A stretch of DNA of 64,000 nucleotides from Bacteroides mediterraneensis (GTDB lineage: Bacteria > Bacteroidota > Bacteroidia > Bacteroidales > Bacteroidaceae). The DNA lies in assembly GCF_900128455.1 (NCBI RefSeq), contig NZ_LT635783.1, positions 338,981-402,980 of the forward strand, written 5' to 3'. The notes under the pieces are model-generated. The model searched no databases, was not told the origin of the DNA, and saw nothing but the letters and a program-made list of their open reading frames with translations. Below, in pieces: positions 27,514 through 37,139 of this stretch. Each line of letters starts with the position of its first letter. The stretch's first letter is position 1. The position numbers and the translations under genes are program-made.

Positions 27514-29331
27514 TTACATGCGTTCAGGCACTTCGATGCCCAGCAAGCCCATGGCCAGCTTGACAATCTTTCCTACGTTCTGACTCAATGCCAGACGGAA
27601 AATCTTCACAGCCTCGTTCTCTTCACGCAGAATACTGAAATCGTGATAGAACTGGTTGTATTCCTTCACCAGGTCGTAGGCATAGTTGGCCAGGATAGAC
27701 GGGTTGTAGTCCGTCCCCGCCTGTTTTACCACGTTGGGGAAGTCGGCCAGCATCTGAATCAGTGCTTCTTCCTTGGTGCTCAGTTCGATACCTTCCGGAA
27801 TCGCAGCCGGAATCTGTATACCGGCTTCTGCGGCCTTGCGGAGGATAGACTGGATACGTGCGTAAGTGTACTGGATGAACGGTCCCGTATTTCCGTTGAA
27901 GTCGATGGATTCCTTCGGGTTGAATGTCATGTTCTTGCGGGCATCCACTTTCAGGATGAAATACTTCAAGGCACCCAGTCCCACGATACGGGCGATGTCA
28001 TCGGCCTCTTCCTTCGTCAGTCCGTCCAGTTTGCCCAGTTCGCTGCTGGTTTCCTTGGCCGTTTCAATCATGGCTTCCATCAGGTCGTCCGCATCGACTA
28101 CGGTACCTTCGCGGCTCTTCATCTTACCTTCTGGCAGTTCCACCATACCGTAGGAGAAGTGAACCAAGTCCTTGCCCCATTCGAAGCCCAGCTTGTCGAG
28201 CAGGATAGACAACACCTGGAAGTGATAGTTCTGTTCGTTACCTACCACGTAAATCATCTTGTTGATGGGATAATCCTGGAAGCGCAGCTTGGCTGTACCG
28301 ATGTCCTGTGTCATGTAGACCGAAGTACCGTCTGCACGGAGCAGCAGTTTCTGGTCCAGTCCTTCCGGAGTGAGGTCAGCCCATACAGAGCCGTCTTCCT
28401 TGCGGTAGAAGAGTCCTTTTTCCAGTCCTTCCAATACCTTGGCCTTTCCTTCCAGGTAAGTCTGTGATTCGTAATATATCTTGTCGAAGCTGACGCCCAT
28501 CATCTTGTACGTCTCATCAAAGCCGGCATATACCCAGTCGTTCATCTTCTTCCAGAGCGCGCGTACTTCCGGGTCGTTGGCTTCCCATTTGCGGAGCATC
28601 TCGCGGGCTTCCAGCATCAGCGGAGAGTTGGCTTCTGCCTGAGCCTTGGCTTCTTCCTCGTTCATGCCTTCCGCTTCATACTTTGCCATCAGTTCTTTCA
28701 CTTCCGCCTTGTAGTGCTTGTCGAACGCCACGTAGTAATCGCCAATCAGGTGGTCACCCTTCTTTCCGGAGGATTCCGGAGTCTCGCCGTTGCCATATTT
28801 CAGCCAAGCCAGCATGGACTTGCAGATATGGATACCGCGGTCGTTTACAATGTTGGTTTTCACCACCTTGTTGCCGTTGGCCGCCATGATGTTGGCCAGG
28901 GCGTTACCCAGCAGGTTGTTGCGCACGTGTCCCAGGTGGAGCGGTTTGTTGGTGTTCGGAGAAGAATATTCAATCATCACCAGCGGCGCATTGTCGGCAG
29001 CTTTCTGGATACCCCATTGACTGTCCGCCTGGATGCGGTTCAGCAAGTCAATCCATACGCTCGAAGCGATGGTCAGGTTCAGGAATCCCTTGATTACGTT
29101 GTAGCTGGCAATGGCAGGCTCATGCTGCTTCAGGTACTCTCCAATTTCCTGTGCGGTCTGTTCCGGACCTTTCTTGGACATTTTCAGGAAAGGGAAGACA
29201 ACCAGTGTGAGGTGGCCTTCAAACTCTTTCTTGGTCTTCTGCAGCTGTACCATCTTGGCGGGAACTTCCTGCCCGTACAACTCCTTCACGCCGTTGATTA
29301 CGGACGCCGTCAGTTTATCTTCTATTTTCAT
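27514..29331 (-). CDS. argS: Arginyl-tRNA synthetase
   Basis: This class I synthetase charges tRNA-Arg. The 605-aa sequence has the N-terminal Add-1 domain, the HIGH-like motif in PLHLGHVRNNLLGNAL (about 115-130), a KMSKS-like region reduced to EGKMKSREGT (about 385), and the C-terminal DALR anticodon-binding domain ending in MGLLGIEVPERM. All are typical of bacterial ArgS. Start ATG 29331 gives the expected MKIEDKLTA N-terminus. Confidence 0.98.
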   Translation of the reverse strand: MKIEDKLTASVINGVKELYGQEVPAKMVQLQKTKKEFEGHLTLVVFPFLKMSKKGPEQTAQEIGEYLKQHEPAIASYNVIKGFLNLTIASSVWIDLLNRIQADSQWGIQKAADNAPLVMIEYSSPNTNKPLHLGHVRNNLLGNALANIMAANGNKVVKTNIVNDRGIHICKSMLAWLKYGNGETPESSGKKGDHLIGDYYVAFDKHYKAEVKELMAKYEAEGMNEEEAKAQAEANSPLMLEAREMLRKWEANDPEVRALWKKMNDWVYAGFDETYKMMGVSFDKIYYESQTYLEGKAKVLEGLEKGLFYRKEDGSVWADLTPEGLDQKLLLRADGTSVYMTQDIGTAKLRFQDYPINKMIYVVGNEQNYHFQVLSILLDKLGFEWGKDLVHFSYGMVELPEGKMKSREGTVVDADDLMEAMIETAKETSSELGKLDGLTKEEADDIARIVGLGALKYFILKVDARKNMTFNPKESIDFNGNTGPFIQYTYARIQSILRKAAEAGIQIPAAIPEGIELSTKEEALIQMLADFPNVVKQAGTDYNPSILANYAYDLVKEYNQFYHDFSILREENEAVKIFRLALSQNVGKIVKLAMGLLGIEVPERM

Positions 29332-29505
29332 GCGTGTATGTAGTTTTATGATAATCCGTTCAATGGCGCAAAGATAGTGAATTTATTTCGTTCTTCCGAC
29401 AGGGTGTTTCTTCTATTTGTGTTTTGTATTATTGTATCAGTTTGCTGCGTCCGTACCGTGACACGATGAATCCATAGTGCTCTCATAGGTACATTGTCGG
29501 GGGAA

Positions 29506-30642
29506 TCAGGCGTCCGGCTCTTCCTTGGTGGGAGGAAGGTTTTGTGAATCCTTTTTCCAGGTCGAGGGAGAACAGCCTTCCTTTATCTTGAATTGCTTGC
29601 TGAAGTGGGCAAGGTCGGCAAAGCCTACCTGCTCGGCTACCTCGGCCAGACTGATGTCCGGATTACTGCGTATCCGGAGTTTGGCTTCTTCAATCCGCAA
29701 TCCGTTAATCCATCCGTTGAAGTTTGTGTGGAAGGTTTCGTTGATGAAGTTTGAAAGGTATGTACGGTTGACGCCTATTTCCTTGCTTATGTCCTGAATG
29801 GTAAGGCTGGGATGAAGATAACTTTTGTCGGCCATCCATTCATTCAGTTTCTCTTCTATCTTTTCATAGTTCCATTTGTAGCTCTTTTTTGTCTGCAGCG
29901 CAGAAGAAGGAGTGGAAGAAGGTTGTTGCGTTTCTGGCTCCTCTTGTTGTTTCACTAGCGGGAAATCGGCTATGAAGATACCATAGTTATGATATTGCAG
30001 GGCGAACACGATGTAGAATATGGTGTAAATGCCTGTGAATATCAGTTGGCTGATGAAGTGGGGATAGATATTTATAATCACGGAGAGAGCGAAGACGGCA
30101 CACAATCCGATAAGAAGCGGGTGTACTCTCTTTTTTAAATAAGGCATACGATCAGGGTGTACCTGTACCCAACGTTTGGAGATACGAAGATACACATGGA
30201 CATAGAGGAACAACAGGCTGACGTAGCAGGTCATAAGTATATAGTAAAAAATACTTCCTGTTTGTCCGTCCATGCCAAAATAATAAATCAGGTTGGCAGC
30301 AGCCAGCAGAAGTGTATAAATCAACTGCCGCCGCAGGAAGCCCTCCAGCCTGTGCCCTATATATATAGGGAAGGTGATGGCCCAAAGAAACAGCAGGGCC
30401 TGGATGGGGGCCAGGCTCTGGATAAAGAAGGCTTTCAGTGTCTCATGATAATTTTCAGTAGAGAATGCAATGCCCAATGAGGTCACGCCTACCAGTGCGT
30501 AGGCTGCTTCTACATAAATCCGGCTCTGTTTGCTGCGGGTGCTCATTTCTCCTTTCGGTACTCTGGAGAAGTGGAGAAAAAGGGCGAGCAGCAAATTACT
30601 GATGCCGGAGAATGTTTCCATAGTAAAAAAAACTTTGTCCAT
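29506..30642 (-). CDS. Membrane-bound AraC-type regulator
   Basis: The 378-aa protein has about six to seven N-terminal membrane helices (1-235), a linker rich in Gln/Glu/Ser/Pro (about 238-262), and a C-terminal AraC double helix-turn-helix (about 270-370; LTIQDISKEIGVNRTYLSNFI and LAEVAEQVGFADLAHFSKQFK). The membrane part probably senses a signal and the DNA-binding domain faces the cytosol (inference). This fusion is common in Bacteroidetes. A shorter relative of the HTH part lies just downstream in transcription terms at 30911-31249. No target is evident. Confidence 0.88.
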   Translation of the reverse strand: MDKVFFTMETFSGISNLLLALFLHFSRVPKGEMSTRSKQSRIYVEAAYALVGVTSLGIAFSTENYHETLKAFFIQSLAPIQALLFLWAITFPIYIGHRLEGFLRRQLIYTLLLAAANLIYYFGMDGQTGSIFYYILMTCYVSLLFLYVHVYLRISKRWVQVHPDRMPYLKKRVHPLLIGLCAVFALSVIINIYPHFISQLIFTGIYTIFYIVFALQYHNYGIFIADFPLVKQQEEPETQQPSSTPSSALQTKKSYKWNYEKIEEKLNEWMADKSYLHPSLTIQDISKEIGVNRTYLSNFINETFHTNFNGWINGLRIEEAKLRIRSNPDISLAEVAEQVGFADLAHFSKQFKIKEGCSPSTWKKDSQNLPPTKEEPDA

Positions 30643-30910
30643 GACTTGTTGTTTTTCGTTTGTAGTAGCGAAACCAATTAAGTCCTTGTTGGATTAGCTC
30701 CTTACTCCCGTCTTGCTTGTCAGAATATATACAAAGGCTCCATTTATCTTTTCGCAAAGTAAATTTAATAAATAGACAACTCTTTTTTTGTCGTTTTTTT
30801 GTTAATATTTACTATTGACAAAGAATGAATAGTTATCCGATGGATTTTCGTGACTATTCAGGCAAAAAAATTGCTATGACAATGGCGCAAGAACTTGTCA
30901 TTCAATAAAA

Positions 30911-31249
30911 TTATTCTACATTTTTTCTCCAGACGGAAGGAGATACTCCCTCATGCAGCTTGAATTGCTTGCTGAAATGAGCCAAATCGGTGAAACCGAT
31001 TCGTTCGGCTATTTCCGACAAGTTACGCTTGGGAGACTGCTTGATGAGTATCTTAGCTTCTTCTATGCGTAGACGATTAATCCACAAGTTAAAATTCACC
31101 CCATACGTGGTGTTGATGTGATTGGACAGATAAGTTCTGTTGATTCCAATAATTTTGCTTAACTGGATGATGGTTACTCGAGCGTTTAAAAAACCCTTTT
31201 TTTCAATCCATTCTGCCAGTCTGTCTTTGATTACTTCATTCTTTTTCAT
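30911..31249 (-). CDS. Stand-alone AraC-type DNA-binding protein
   Basis: This 112-aa protein consists solely of an AraC C-terminal domain with both HTH units: VTIIQLSKIIGINRTYLSNHI (about 25-45) and LSEIAERIGFTDLAHFSKQFK (about 77-97). It is closely similar to the C-terminus of the neighbouring 378-aa regulator. It may be a duplicate of that gene that lost its membrane part, or a separate small regulator like the MarA type. Its start (ATG 31249) is preceded by an AT-rich leader. There are no stop codons upstream that reveal a longer ancestral frame, as judged by eye. Confidence 0.8.
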   Translation of the reverse strand: MKKNEVIKDRLAEWIEKKGFLNARVTIIQLSKIIGINRTYLSNHINTTYGVNFNLWINRLRIEEAKILIKQSPKRNLSEIAERIGFTDLAHFSKQFKLHEGVSPSVWRKNVE

Positions 31250-31376
31250 AGTTTCTATTTTTCCTCGAAAGTAAGAAGTTTTAAAATTTTATGGAAAGAC
31301 AAAATGTCCGATTTGGGAATATTTGTCTGTATCCAGTGATTAAGTGGTTAAAAATATATACTATCCGGTCTTTAAT

Positions 31377-32600
31377 TTACTGATAGATTAATGTGGAAAG
31401 ATAATCCTCGGCCAGTACTTCATTGGCTATATCGAGCAATTGGGAGGTGGTGAGGCTTTCAATCCGTTTAAATACCTCCTCTTTTTCCTCGTAGGTCTGG
31501 TAGTGGAGGAAGCATTTTCCCATGTTGAGAGCATTGTTCTCAAAGTTGTCGCCAGCCACTCCTATCTGTCCGATAATTTGCTTCTGGGCCGCATGGAGCT
31601 GCAAGCTTGTCAGCGACTTGTCGCGAATCCTTTTGAGTTCTTTATGCACCAGCGAAATGCAACGTGCCGTATCGTGCGGGTCGCAGCCAAAGTAGATGCA
31701 GAACGTACCGGTGTCTGTGTAGGAGGTGAGGTTCGACTCTACATTGTAGACCAGGCCTTTTTTCTCGCGCAGGGAAACGTTGAGTCGGCTGTTCATGCCA
31801 GGGCCTCCCAGGATATTGTTGAGCAGGTAAAGTCCTGTACGTCGTTCGTCGTAAGCATGATAGCCCCTTCCTCCTATCATGACGTGTGCCTGATGGGTGT
31901 CCTTGTGAAGTGTCAGCTGACGGGGGCGGTAGGCGGCAGGCTGTGTACGCAGCTGTTTTTCTCCATTAAAGAGAGGAAGGTCTGCCGTGACCTTTTCCAA
32001 CGTGCGGATGACTTTGGAGAAGGGAATATCGCCTTGCACAAAGAATATCATGTTTTGAGGCTGGTAGTGCCTGTGTACGAAACGCTGGGCATCTTCGCTG
32101 GTGAACTGGCGGAGCAGTTCAGGGTTGCCAAGAATATTTCGTCCCAACGGATGGTCGGGAAAGATTAATTCTTCGAAATCGTCGAAAATGAGTTCAGCCG
32201 GACTGTCCTCGTAACTTTGTATCTCATCAATGATGACTTCCACTTCTCTTTCTATCTCGTTTGAAGGAAACAGGCTGTGAAACACGATGTCGGCCAGCAG
32301 CTCTGCCGCCCGGTCGAAATGTTCTTTCAGAAAGGCGCTGTAGATGACGGTTTCCTCCTTGTTGGTATATGCGTTCAGGTCGCCTCCCACATTTTCCATG
32401 CGGTTCAGAATATGCCAGGCCTTTCGTTTCCGGGTTCCTTTAAAAATCAGGTGTTCCACGAAATGGGCCATCCCTTGTTCCTGCGGCAGCTCATCACGTG
32501 TACCCGTGTCGATGGCAAAGCCACAATAGGCCACATTGGTAGGGCTTGTGGTGTGGATAATCCGCAGTCCGCTGGGGAGGGTGAAAGTTGAATATGCCAT
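31377..32600 (-). CDS. M16 family zinc peptidase
   Basis: This is a pitrilysin-type metallopeptidase related to mitochondrial processing peptidase. The 407 aa have the inverted zinc motif HFVEH (about 46-50) in GMAHFVEHLIFKGT, the distal glutamate region EREVEVIIDEIQSYEDSP, and a second M16_C domain with GGPGMNSRLNVSLREKKGLVYNVES (about 264-288). No signal peptide is visible, so it is probably cytosolic or exported in an unrecognised way. A TAAATTTG -7 box lies upstream at 32630-32637. It is divergent from the LOG gene. Confidence 0.94.
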   Translation of the reverse strand: MAYSTFTLPSGLRIIHTTSPTNVAYCGFAIDTGTRDELPQEQGMAHFVEHLIFKGTRKRKAWHILNRMENVGGDLNAYTNKEETVIYSAFLKEHFDRAAELLADIVFHSLFPSNEIEREVEVIIDEIQSYEDSPAELIFDDFEELIFPDHPLGRNILGNPELLRQFTSEDAQRFVHRHYQPQNMIFFVQGDIPFSKVIRTLEKVTADLPLFNGEKQLRTQPAAYRPRQLTLHKDTHQAHVMIGGRGYHAYDERRTGLYLLNNILGGPGMNSRLNVSLREKKGLVYNVESNLTSYTDTGTFCIYFGCDPHDTARCISLVHKELKRIRDKSLTSLQLHAAQKQIIGQIGVAGDNFENNALNMGKCFLHYQTYEEKEEVFKRIESLTTSQLLDIANEVLAEDYLSTLIYQ

Positions 32601-32629
32601 ATATCAGGGGTGTAATTTTTATTTTGGCG

Positions 32630-32637
32630 CAAATTTA
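32630..32637 (-). promoter_or_regulatory. -7 box of the M16 peptidase gene
   Basis: TAAATTTG on the minus strand fits TAnnTTTG and lies 29 nt upstream of the ATG. The nearest TTTG upstream is 24 nt away, longer than usual. Confidence 0.45.
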
Positions 32638-32706
32638 CAATAAATACTTATTGCCTTTCCTCAAAAAATGCAGATATTTGCACCAAAGGATATTTAAAAC
32701 TAATAT

Positions 32707-33240
32707 ATGAATAAAATTGCAGTCTTTTGTTCAGCTTCGGATGCCATTGCTCCCGTGTTTATGGAGAAGGCAAAAGAACTGGGAACATGGATGGGGCAGC
32801 ATCGTAAATGGTTAGTTTACGGAGGTTCCAATACCGGACTGATGGAGGTCCTGGCGAAAAGTGCGAAGGAAAACGGTGCCATGATTATGGGTGTGGTACC
32901 CACGAAACTGGAAGAGCATGGAAGAGTGAGCGATTTGCTCGATGTGACGTTTCATTCGGTGAACCTGAGCGACCGGAAAGACATCATGGTGCAGGAGGCG
33001 GAGGTCATGGTGGCTTTGCCTGGCGGAATAGGTACATTGGACGAGGTGTTCCATGTAATGGCTTCATGCAGCATCGGCTATCATGACAAGCGGGTAATCT
33101 TTTATAATATCGATGGTTTCTGGAATGACATCTTAGGCTTTATGAAGCGGCTGGAGGAACAGCATTTTGCACATCGTCCCTTAAAGAATTATTTCGAGGT
33201 GGCAAATACGTTCGACGAGCTGACTCGGTTGTTGGAATAA
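32707..33240 (+). CDS. LOG family protein (cytokinin-type phosphoribohydrolase)
   Basis: The 177-aa Rossmann-like protein has GGSNTGLMEVLAKSA (about 39-53) and the signature PGGIGTLDEVFH (about 99-110). LOG enzymes release the base from N6-modified or plain adenosine monophosphate. In bacteria the role is mostly nucleotide metabolism. Catalytic Arg/Glu candidates are in place. A SIS-domain gene follows after 24 nt, so the two are probably co-transcribed, though their functions are not obviously linked. Confidence 0.9.
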   Translation: MNKIAVFCSASDAIAPVFMEKAKELGTWMGQHRKWLVYGGSNTGLMEVLAKSAKENGAMIMGVVPTKLEEHGRVSDLLDVTFHSVNLSDRKDIMVQEAEVMVALPGGIGTLDEVFHVMASCSIGYHDKRVIFYNIDGFWNDILGFMKRLEEQHFAHRPLKNYFEVANTFDELTRLLE

Positions 33241-33264
33241 AATTATCATTTAATCATACTCTAT

Positions 33265-33867
33265 ATGAACTCATCAATTAAAGAATTGTTACAGCGTGAG
33301 GCTCAGGCTGTGTTGAATATCCCGGTGACCGACGGGTACGAGAAGGCGGTACAGCTGATTGTGGAACAGGTGCATGAAAAGGGGGGAAAGCTGGTGACAA
33401 GTGGAATGGGAAAGGCAGGGCAGATTGCCATGAACATAGCTACGACTTTTTGTTCTACCGGTATTCCGGCCGTGTTCCTGCATCCGAGTGAGGCGCAGCA
33501 TGGCGACTTGGGTATCTTGCAGAAGAATGACTTGCTGCTGCTGATTTCCAATTCAGGAAAGACCCGGGAGATTGTGGAACTCACGGACTTGGCGGCGCGG
33601 CTGGACCCTACGCTGAAGAAAATCGTCATTACGGGAAACCCGGACAGTCCGCTGGCTGAGGCGGCTGATATCTGCTTGGCTACAGGGCATCCCGACGAGG
33701 TGTGCCTGTTGGGAATGACGCCTACCACTTCGACCACAGTCATGACTGTGATAGGAGATATTCTGGTAGTGGAAACAATGCGCAAGACAGGCTTTACCAT
33801 CGAGGAGTACAGTAAGCGCCATCATGGAGGTTACTTGGGAGAGCGTTCCCGTGCTTTGAGCAAGTAA
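33265..33867 (+). CDS. SIS-domain sugar-phosphate isomerase (KdsD-like, no CBS)
   Basis: The 200-aa protein is a single SIS domain related to arabinose-5-phosphate isomerase, which makes the precursor of Kdo. It contains TSGMGKAGQIAMNIATTF (about 46-63), HPSEAQHGDLGIL, SNSGKTREIVELTDLA (about 94-109) and the C-terminal RHHGGYLGERSRAL. E. coli KdsD has two extra C-terminal CBS domains that are absent here, as in other short Bacteroidales forms. The substrate could also be another aldose/ketose phosphate. It is second in the LOG-SIS pair, followed by a strong terminator. Confidence 0.87.
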   Translation: MNSSIKELLQREAQAVLNIPVTDGYEKAVQLIVEQVHEKGGKLVTSGMGKAGQIAMNIATTFCSTGIPAVFLHPSEAQHGDLGILQKNDLLLLISNSGKTREIVELTDLAARLDPTLKKIVITGNPDSPLAEAADICLATGHPDEVCLLGMTPTTSTTVMTVIGDILVVETMRKTGFTIEEYSKRHHGGYLGERSRALSK

Positions 33868-33886
33868 AGCGGAAGATTCATACAAT

Positions 33887-33920
33887 AAAAAACGTGACAG
33901 CACTGCTGCCACGTTTTTTT
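33887..33920. terminator. Bidirectional terminator SIS gene / ndk
   Basis: The hairpin AAAAAACGTG...CACGTTTTTT has an inner ACAGCA/TGCTG pairing. A-runs and T-runs on both sides allow termination of the two convergent genes. Confidence 0.88.
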
Positions 33921-33935
33921 ATTGCGCCACGTTTC

Positions 33936-34412
33936 TCAGGTGAGCTTATACTCTTCCGGATAATAGACGAAGTCGATGATGGCTTTTTCGTAATCAAACA
34001 GCTCTTCGGGTTTGAAGAAACGGGCAATTTCTTCGGCGGCTGTTTTGGGCGAATCGGAGGTGTGGACGATATTTTCCTGCGAACTGACGCAGTAATCTCC
34101 GCGGATGGTGCCTGGCACGGCTACCCGTCCGTTGGTGGCTCCAGTCATGGAGCGTACCACTTGGATGGCGTCGACTCCCTCATAGCAGCATACGATAACG
34201 GGACACGCCATCATGGAGGCTTTCACGCGGGGAAAGAAAGGTTTTCCTGCCAGGTGGGCATAATGTTCGTTGAGCAGGTCTTCTGTGAGCTGCATCATTT
34301 TCATGCCTGCTAGGCGCAGGCCTTTCCGTTCAAACCGATGGGTGATTTCTCCGATAAGCCCGCGCTGTACGGCACTGGGCTTGAGAATGACTAATGTTCT
34401 TTCCAGACTCAT
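33936..34412 (-). CDS. ndk: Nucleoside diphosphate kinase
   Basis: Ndk transfers the gamma phosphate of ATP to other NDPs through a phosphohistidine. The 158-aa sequence begins MSLERTLVILKPSAVQRG with the nucleotide-binding Lys, has SMTGATNGRVAVPGTIRGDY (about 90-109) and the active-site His in NIVHTSDS (about 118-125). It is about 15 residues longer than E. coli Ndk, as usual in Bacteroidetes. It is a single gene, with the response regulator next on the same strand. Confidence 0.97.
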   Translation of the reverse strand: MSLERTLVILKPSAVQRGLIGEITHRFERKGLRLAGMKMMQLTEDLLNEHYAHLAGKPFFPRVKASMMACPVIVCCYEGVDAIQVVRSMTGATNGRVAVPGTIRGDYCVSSQENIVHTSDSPKTAAEEIARFFKPEELFDYEKAIIDFVYYPEEYKLT

Positions 34413-34512
34413 AGTTCGTGTATTTTAAGGTGATACAAAGATTTCTTTACGTCCTCAAATATAACGAAAAATGGACAGGTGTCCTCAAAAACCTTTATTT
34501 TTTTGTGAGAAA

Positions 34513-35160
34513 TCATTTGTGGCCTAAGGGGATGATGCCCAAATGGATGGCTTTGAGCACGAGGTCGACAGCATTTTTGGCTTCCAGCTTGCTCATGAGG
34601 CTTTTCCGGTGTGATTCGATGGTATTGCCCGACACATGGAGGAGGTTGGCAATCTCCCTGGTGTTGTATCCTTTGGCGATGGCCTGCAGCACTTCCATTT
34701 CTCTCAGCGTGAGCTGTTCCTTGAGCTGTTCGTCTGTGTGTAGACGGTTCAGGATGGTCCGGAACCGCTTGCAGAGGTATTGCCCGCCTTTCAGGATGGT
34801 TTGGATGGCCAAGGTCAGTTCGTGGATGTCGGCCGATTTGAGTATGGCTCCGCTGATGGGCGTTTGGCTGAGTCTTTTCAATATCCAGATTTCTTCGTGC
34901 ATGGTATTGATCAGGATGCGGGCTTCCGGATATTTCTGCCGTATTTGTCCTATCAGGTCGAATCCGTTGGCATCGGGCAGTTCTACGTCGAGCACATACA
35001 GGTCGAAAGGTTGCGTGCGTATCAGGAGCAGGGCTTCCGCGCCCGAAGAGGCTGTGTACACTTTGTCTATCTCGGGCATTTGTGTGATAACGTGTCGGAT
35101 GCCTTGTAGTATCAGGGTATGGTCGTCGACCAATAGTATGTTTGCTTTTGCGCTTGTCAT
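34513..35160 (-). CDS. NarL/LuxR-type response regulator
   Basis: The 215-aa protein has a receiver domain (about 5-120) with the phospho-acceptor Asp in LYVLDVELPDANG, acidic pocket DDH near the N-terminus, and Lys in AILKSADIHEL. A LuxR-type HTH follows (about 145-205; LTLREMEVLQAIAKGYNTREIANLLHVSGNTIESH). It lies 50 nt downstream of the TPR histidine kinase gene on the same strand and is its obvious partner. Targets are not visible. Confidence 0.94.
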   Translation of the reverse strand: MTSAKANILLVDDHTLILQGIRHVITQMPEIDKVYTASSGAEALLLIRTQPFDLYVLDVELPDANGFDLIGQIRQKYPEARILINTMHEEIWILKRLSQTPISGAILKSADIHELTLAIQTILKGGQYLCKRFRTILNRLHTDEQLKEQLTLREMEVLQAIAKGYNTREIANLLHVSGNTIESHRKSLMSKLEAKNAVDLVLKAIHLGIIPLGHK

Positions 35161-35210
35161 GCAGGGTGTTTTTTATGCTGCAAAGAAAAAAATATTCATT
35201 GAAAAGAATC

Positions 35211-37139
35211 TCACTGAAAACCGTGATTTTTCCCGTGAAGGCGTACACGGATCTGCATGCTTATTCCTCCGTCTCTGTTCTCTATTTTGTAGTTTCCCCC
35301 GATGGTTTTCAGCCGGTCGTGGATGGTCCGCAGCCCGATTCCTTTGGTGGTTTCCGCCTGCTGGTTCCATTGTCCGTCGTGCCGAACATCGATGGCCAGT
35401 TCCTCGTCGTGCTCGTCCAGTGCAATGTGGATGAGGCTTGCATGGGCATGCTTCAGGATATTTCCAGTGGTTTCCTGCATGATACGGTATATTTCATATC
35501 CGACGTGTTCCGGAATATGTGCCCATTTTGTTTGCGGTCCAGGCACGTAGTGTATGATGACTCCTGAAACTTCCTGCATCTTGGAGAAGTAGTCGGCCAG
35601 CATCTCGTTCAGGTTGGTGAACTGGAAGTTGGGGGGCATCAGTTCGTGGGAAATGGCCCGTACGCCGCTCCGTATTTCTTCCAGGGTGCGGAGGGTGGAT
35701 GTTTTCAGTGCGTCGGGTGAGGTCTGTTGCTGTATTTGCAGGATGGCCCCCAGCAGGTCGTTGCACACCCCGTCGTGCAGGTCCTTGGCCAGCCGTTTGC
35801 GCTCATTCTCCAGCCCTTCGATGTATTGCCGGGCGGCAATCAGCTCTGTTTCCTTTTTCTGTAGTCTCCGTTTGTAGAGGAGGATGGAGATGGCTACCAG
35901 CAGCAGGAGGATGACGCTGCTGAAATAAACGGTGTTTCGCAGACGGATTTCCTTTTCTTGTGCCTGTCCTTTTTCCAATCGGGCTATTTTCAGTTCTTTA
36001 TCGCTAATCCGGAGTTTCTCGTTCAGTTCCGACAGTTCGTCCTTGATTTTTCCATTGAAGATGGAATCCTGATACACACATACGTCCTGCAGGTACTGGT
36101 AGGCTTTCTGGTAGTTGCCTAGCCCTTCGTAGTTACGGGCCAGGAGGGTGTGGAACTTGTCATAGGGCACCTGTGTCTGAATCAATGGATTGCCGGTCAG
36201 TATCTGGAGACTTTTCTGATATTCCCCTATCCATTGGTAGAGGCTGGCTTGTATGCTGTAGAACTCAAGGGCGGTCGGGCTGTTCCGGGGAATTTTCCGG
36301 ATGAGCTCCTCTCCTTTCCGTAAAACAGTCCGGACGGAATCCTTTTTGTTCCATGACTGATAGGTGCTGAGTAAGGGGCAGAGGGAACCCATGGCCAGCA
36401 GGGGCTGCTGGATTTCCAACGCTTTGCGGATGTTGGCCTTGAGAATCTGGCAGGCTTCGGCGTATCTCCCCAGTCTGCTGTAGCTGCCTCCTACGAGGCT
36501 GTTGGCATAGAGTTCCATCAGCACGTCGTGGGCTTTCCGGGCATATTCAGCCGACAGGAGGCCCTGGGTCAATGCCTCTTCATATCGTTTGTGGAGATGA
36601 TAGAGCACACCAATGTTATAGTAGGTGGAAGACACGTCTTCTGGTTTTCCGGCTTTTTTGCAGAAGTCAATGGCACGGTTATAATGATATATGGCGGAAT
36701 CGAACATCCCCAGTTTGCGGTAGCAGACACCGATGGAAGATTCCACGACTCCTTCCAGGTCGTATGCTCTTTTCTTGAGTTTGCGGGCGTGCGTGGCTAC
36801 TGTTTTGAACGTTTCTTTGGCCTGCTCCATTTTTCCCTCCATGAACCAGTAGTTGGCCAAGGAGTTAATCAGCTGCAGGTAACCTTCCTCCTCGAAAGCA
36901 GGCTGGGGGTAGAGGGCAAGCCCTTTCTGTAGGTATCTGTAGGATGAATCGTGGTTCAGGGTCTCATATTCAGCCCCTAATGACTGGTATAGTTCGGTCA
37001 GTCTTTCCCGGGTGGCCCTCTGTTTTTCGGCAGCTTGTATCTCCCGTTTCAGGCTGTCGATGGTGGCTGTTTCTGTTTGTGCGTGCGGGTGCGCAGCGAT
37101 TCCTAGCAGGATTAGGAATAGAAGAAATGTCTTTTTCAT
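35211..37139 (-). CDS. TPR-containing sensor histidine kinase (HisKA_3)
   Basis: The 642-aa kinase has a signal peptide (MKKTFLLFLILLGIAAHPHA), a periplasmic array of tetratricopeptide repeats (about 50-390), a coiled segment, one membrane helix (about 415-435, followed by KRR), the HisKA_3 dimerisation/phosphoacceptor helix (KRLAKDLHDGVCNDLLGAIL, His near 472) and a HATPase_c domain with IMQETTGNILKHAHAS and GIGLRTIHDRLK. The frame is open to 37214, but the start is set at 37139 because the signal peptide begins there. The pairing with the downstream NarL regulator is typical. The TPR sensor suggests binding of a peptide or protein in the periplasm (inference). Confidence 0.93.
   Translation of the reverse strand: MKKTFLLFLILLGIAAHPHAQTETATIDSLKREIQAAEKQRATRERLTELYQSLGAEYETLNHDSSYRYLQKGLALYPQPAFEEEGYLQLINSLANYWFMEGKMEQAKETFKTVATHARKLKKRAYDLEGVVESSIGVCYRKLGMFDSAIYHYNRAIDFCKKAGKPEDVSSTYYNIGVLYHLHKRYEEALTQGLLSAEYARKAHDVLMELYANSLVGGSYSRLGRYAEACQILKANIRKALEIQQPLLAMGSLCPLLSTYQSWNKKDSVRTVLRKGEELIRKIPRNSPTALEFYSIQASLYQWIGEYQKSLQILTGNPLIQTQVPYDKFHTLLARNYEGLGNYQKAYQYLQDVCVYQDSIFNGKIKDELSELNEKLRISDKELKIARLEKGQAQEKEIRLRNTVYFSSVILLLLVAISILLYKRRLQKKETELIAARQYIEGLENERKRLAKDLHDGVCNDLLGAILQIQQQTSPDALKTSTLRTLEEIRSGVRAISHELMPPNFQFTNLNEMLADYFSKMQEVSGVIIHYVPGPQTKWAHIPEHVGYEIYRIMQETTGNILKHAHASLIHIALDEHDEELAIDVRHDGQWNQQAETTKGIGLRTIHDRLKTIGGNYKIENRDGGISMQIRVRLHGKNHGFQ

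Noticed and set aside
34409-35248. 279-codon open frame overlapping the response regulator on the same strand
   Set aside because: Arg/Pro/His-rich translation without domains; the regulator in the other frame has a complete receiver and HTH.
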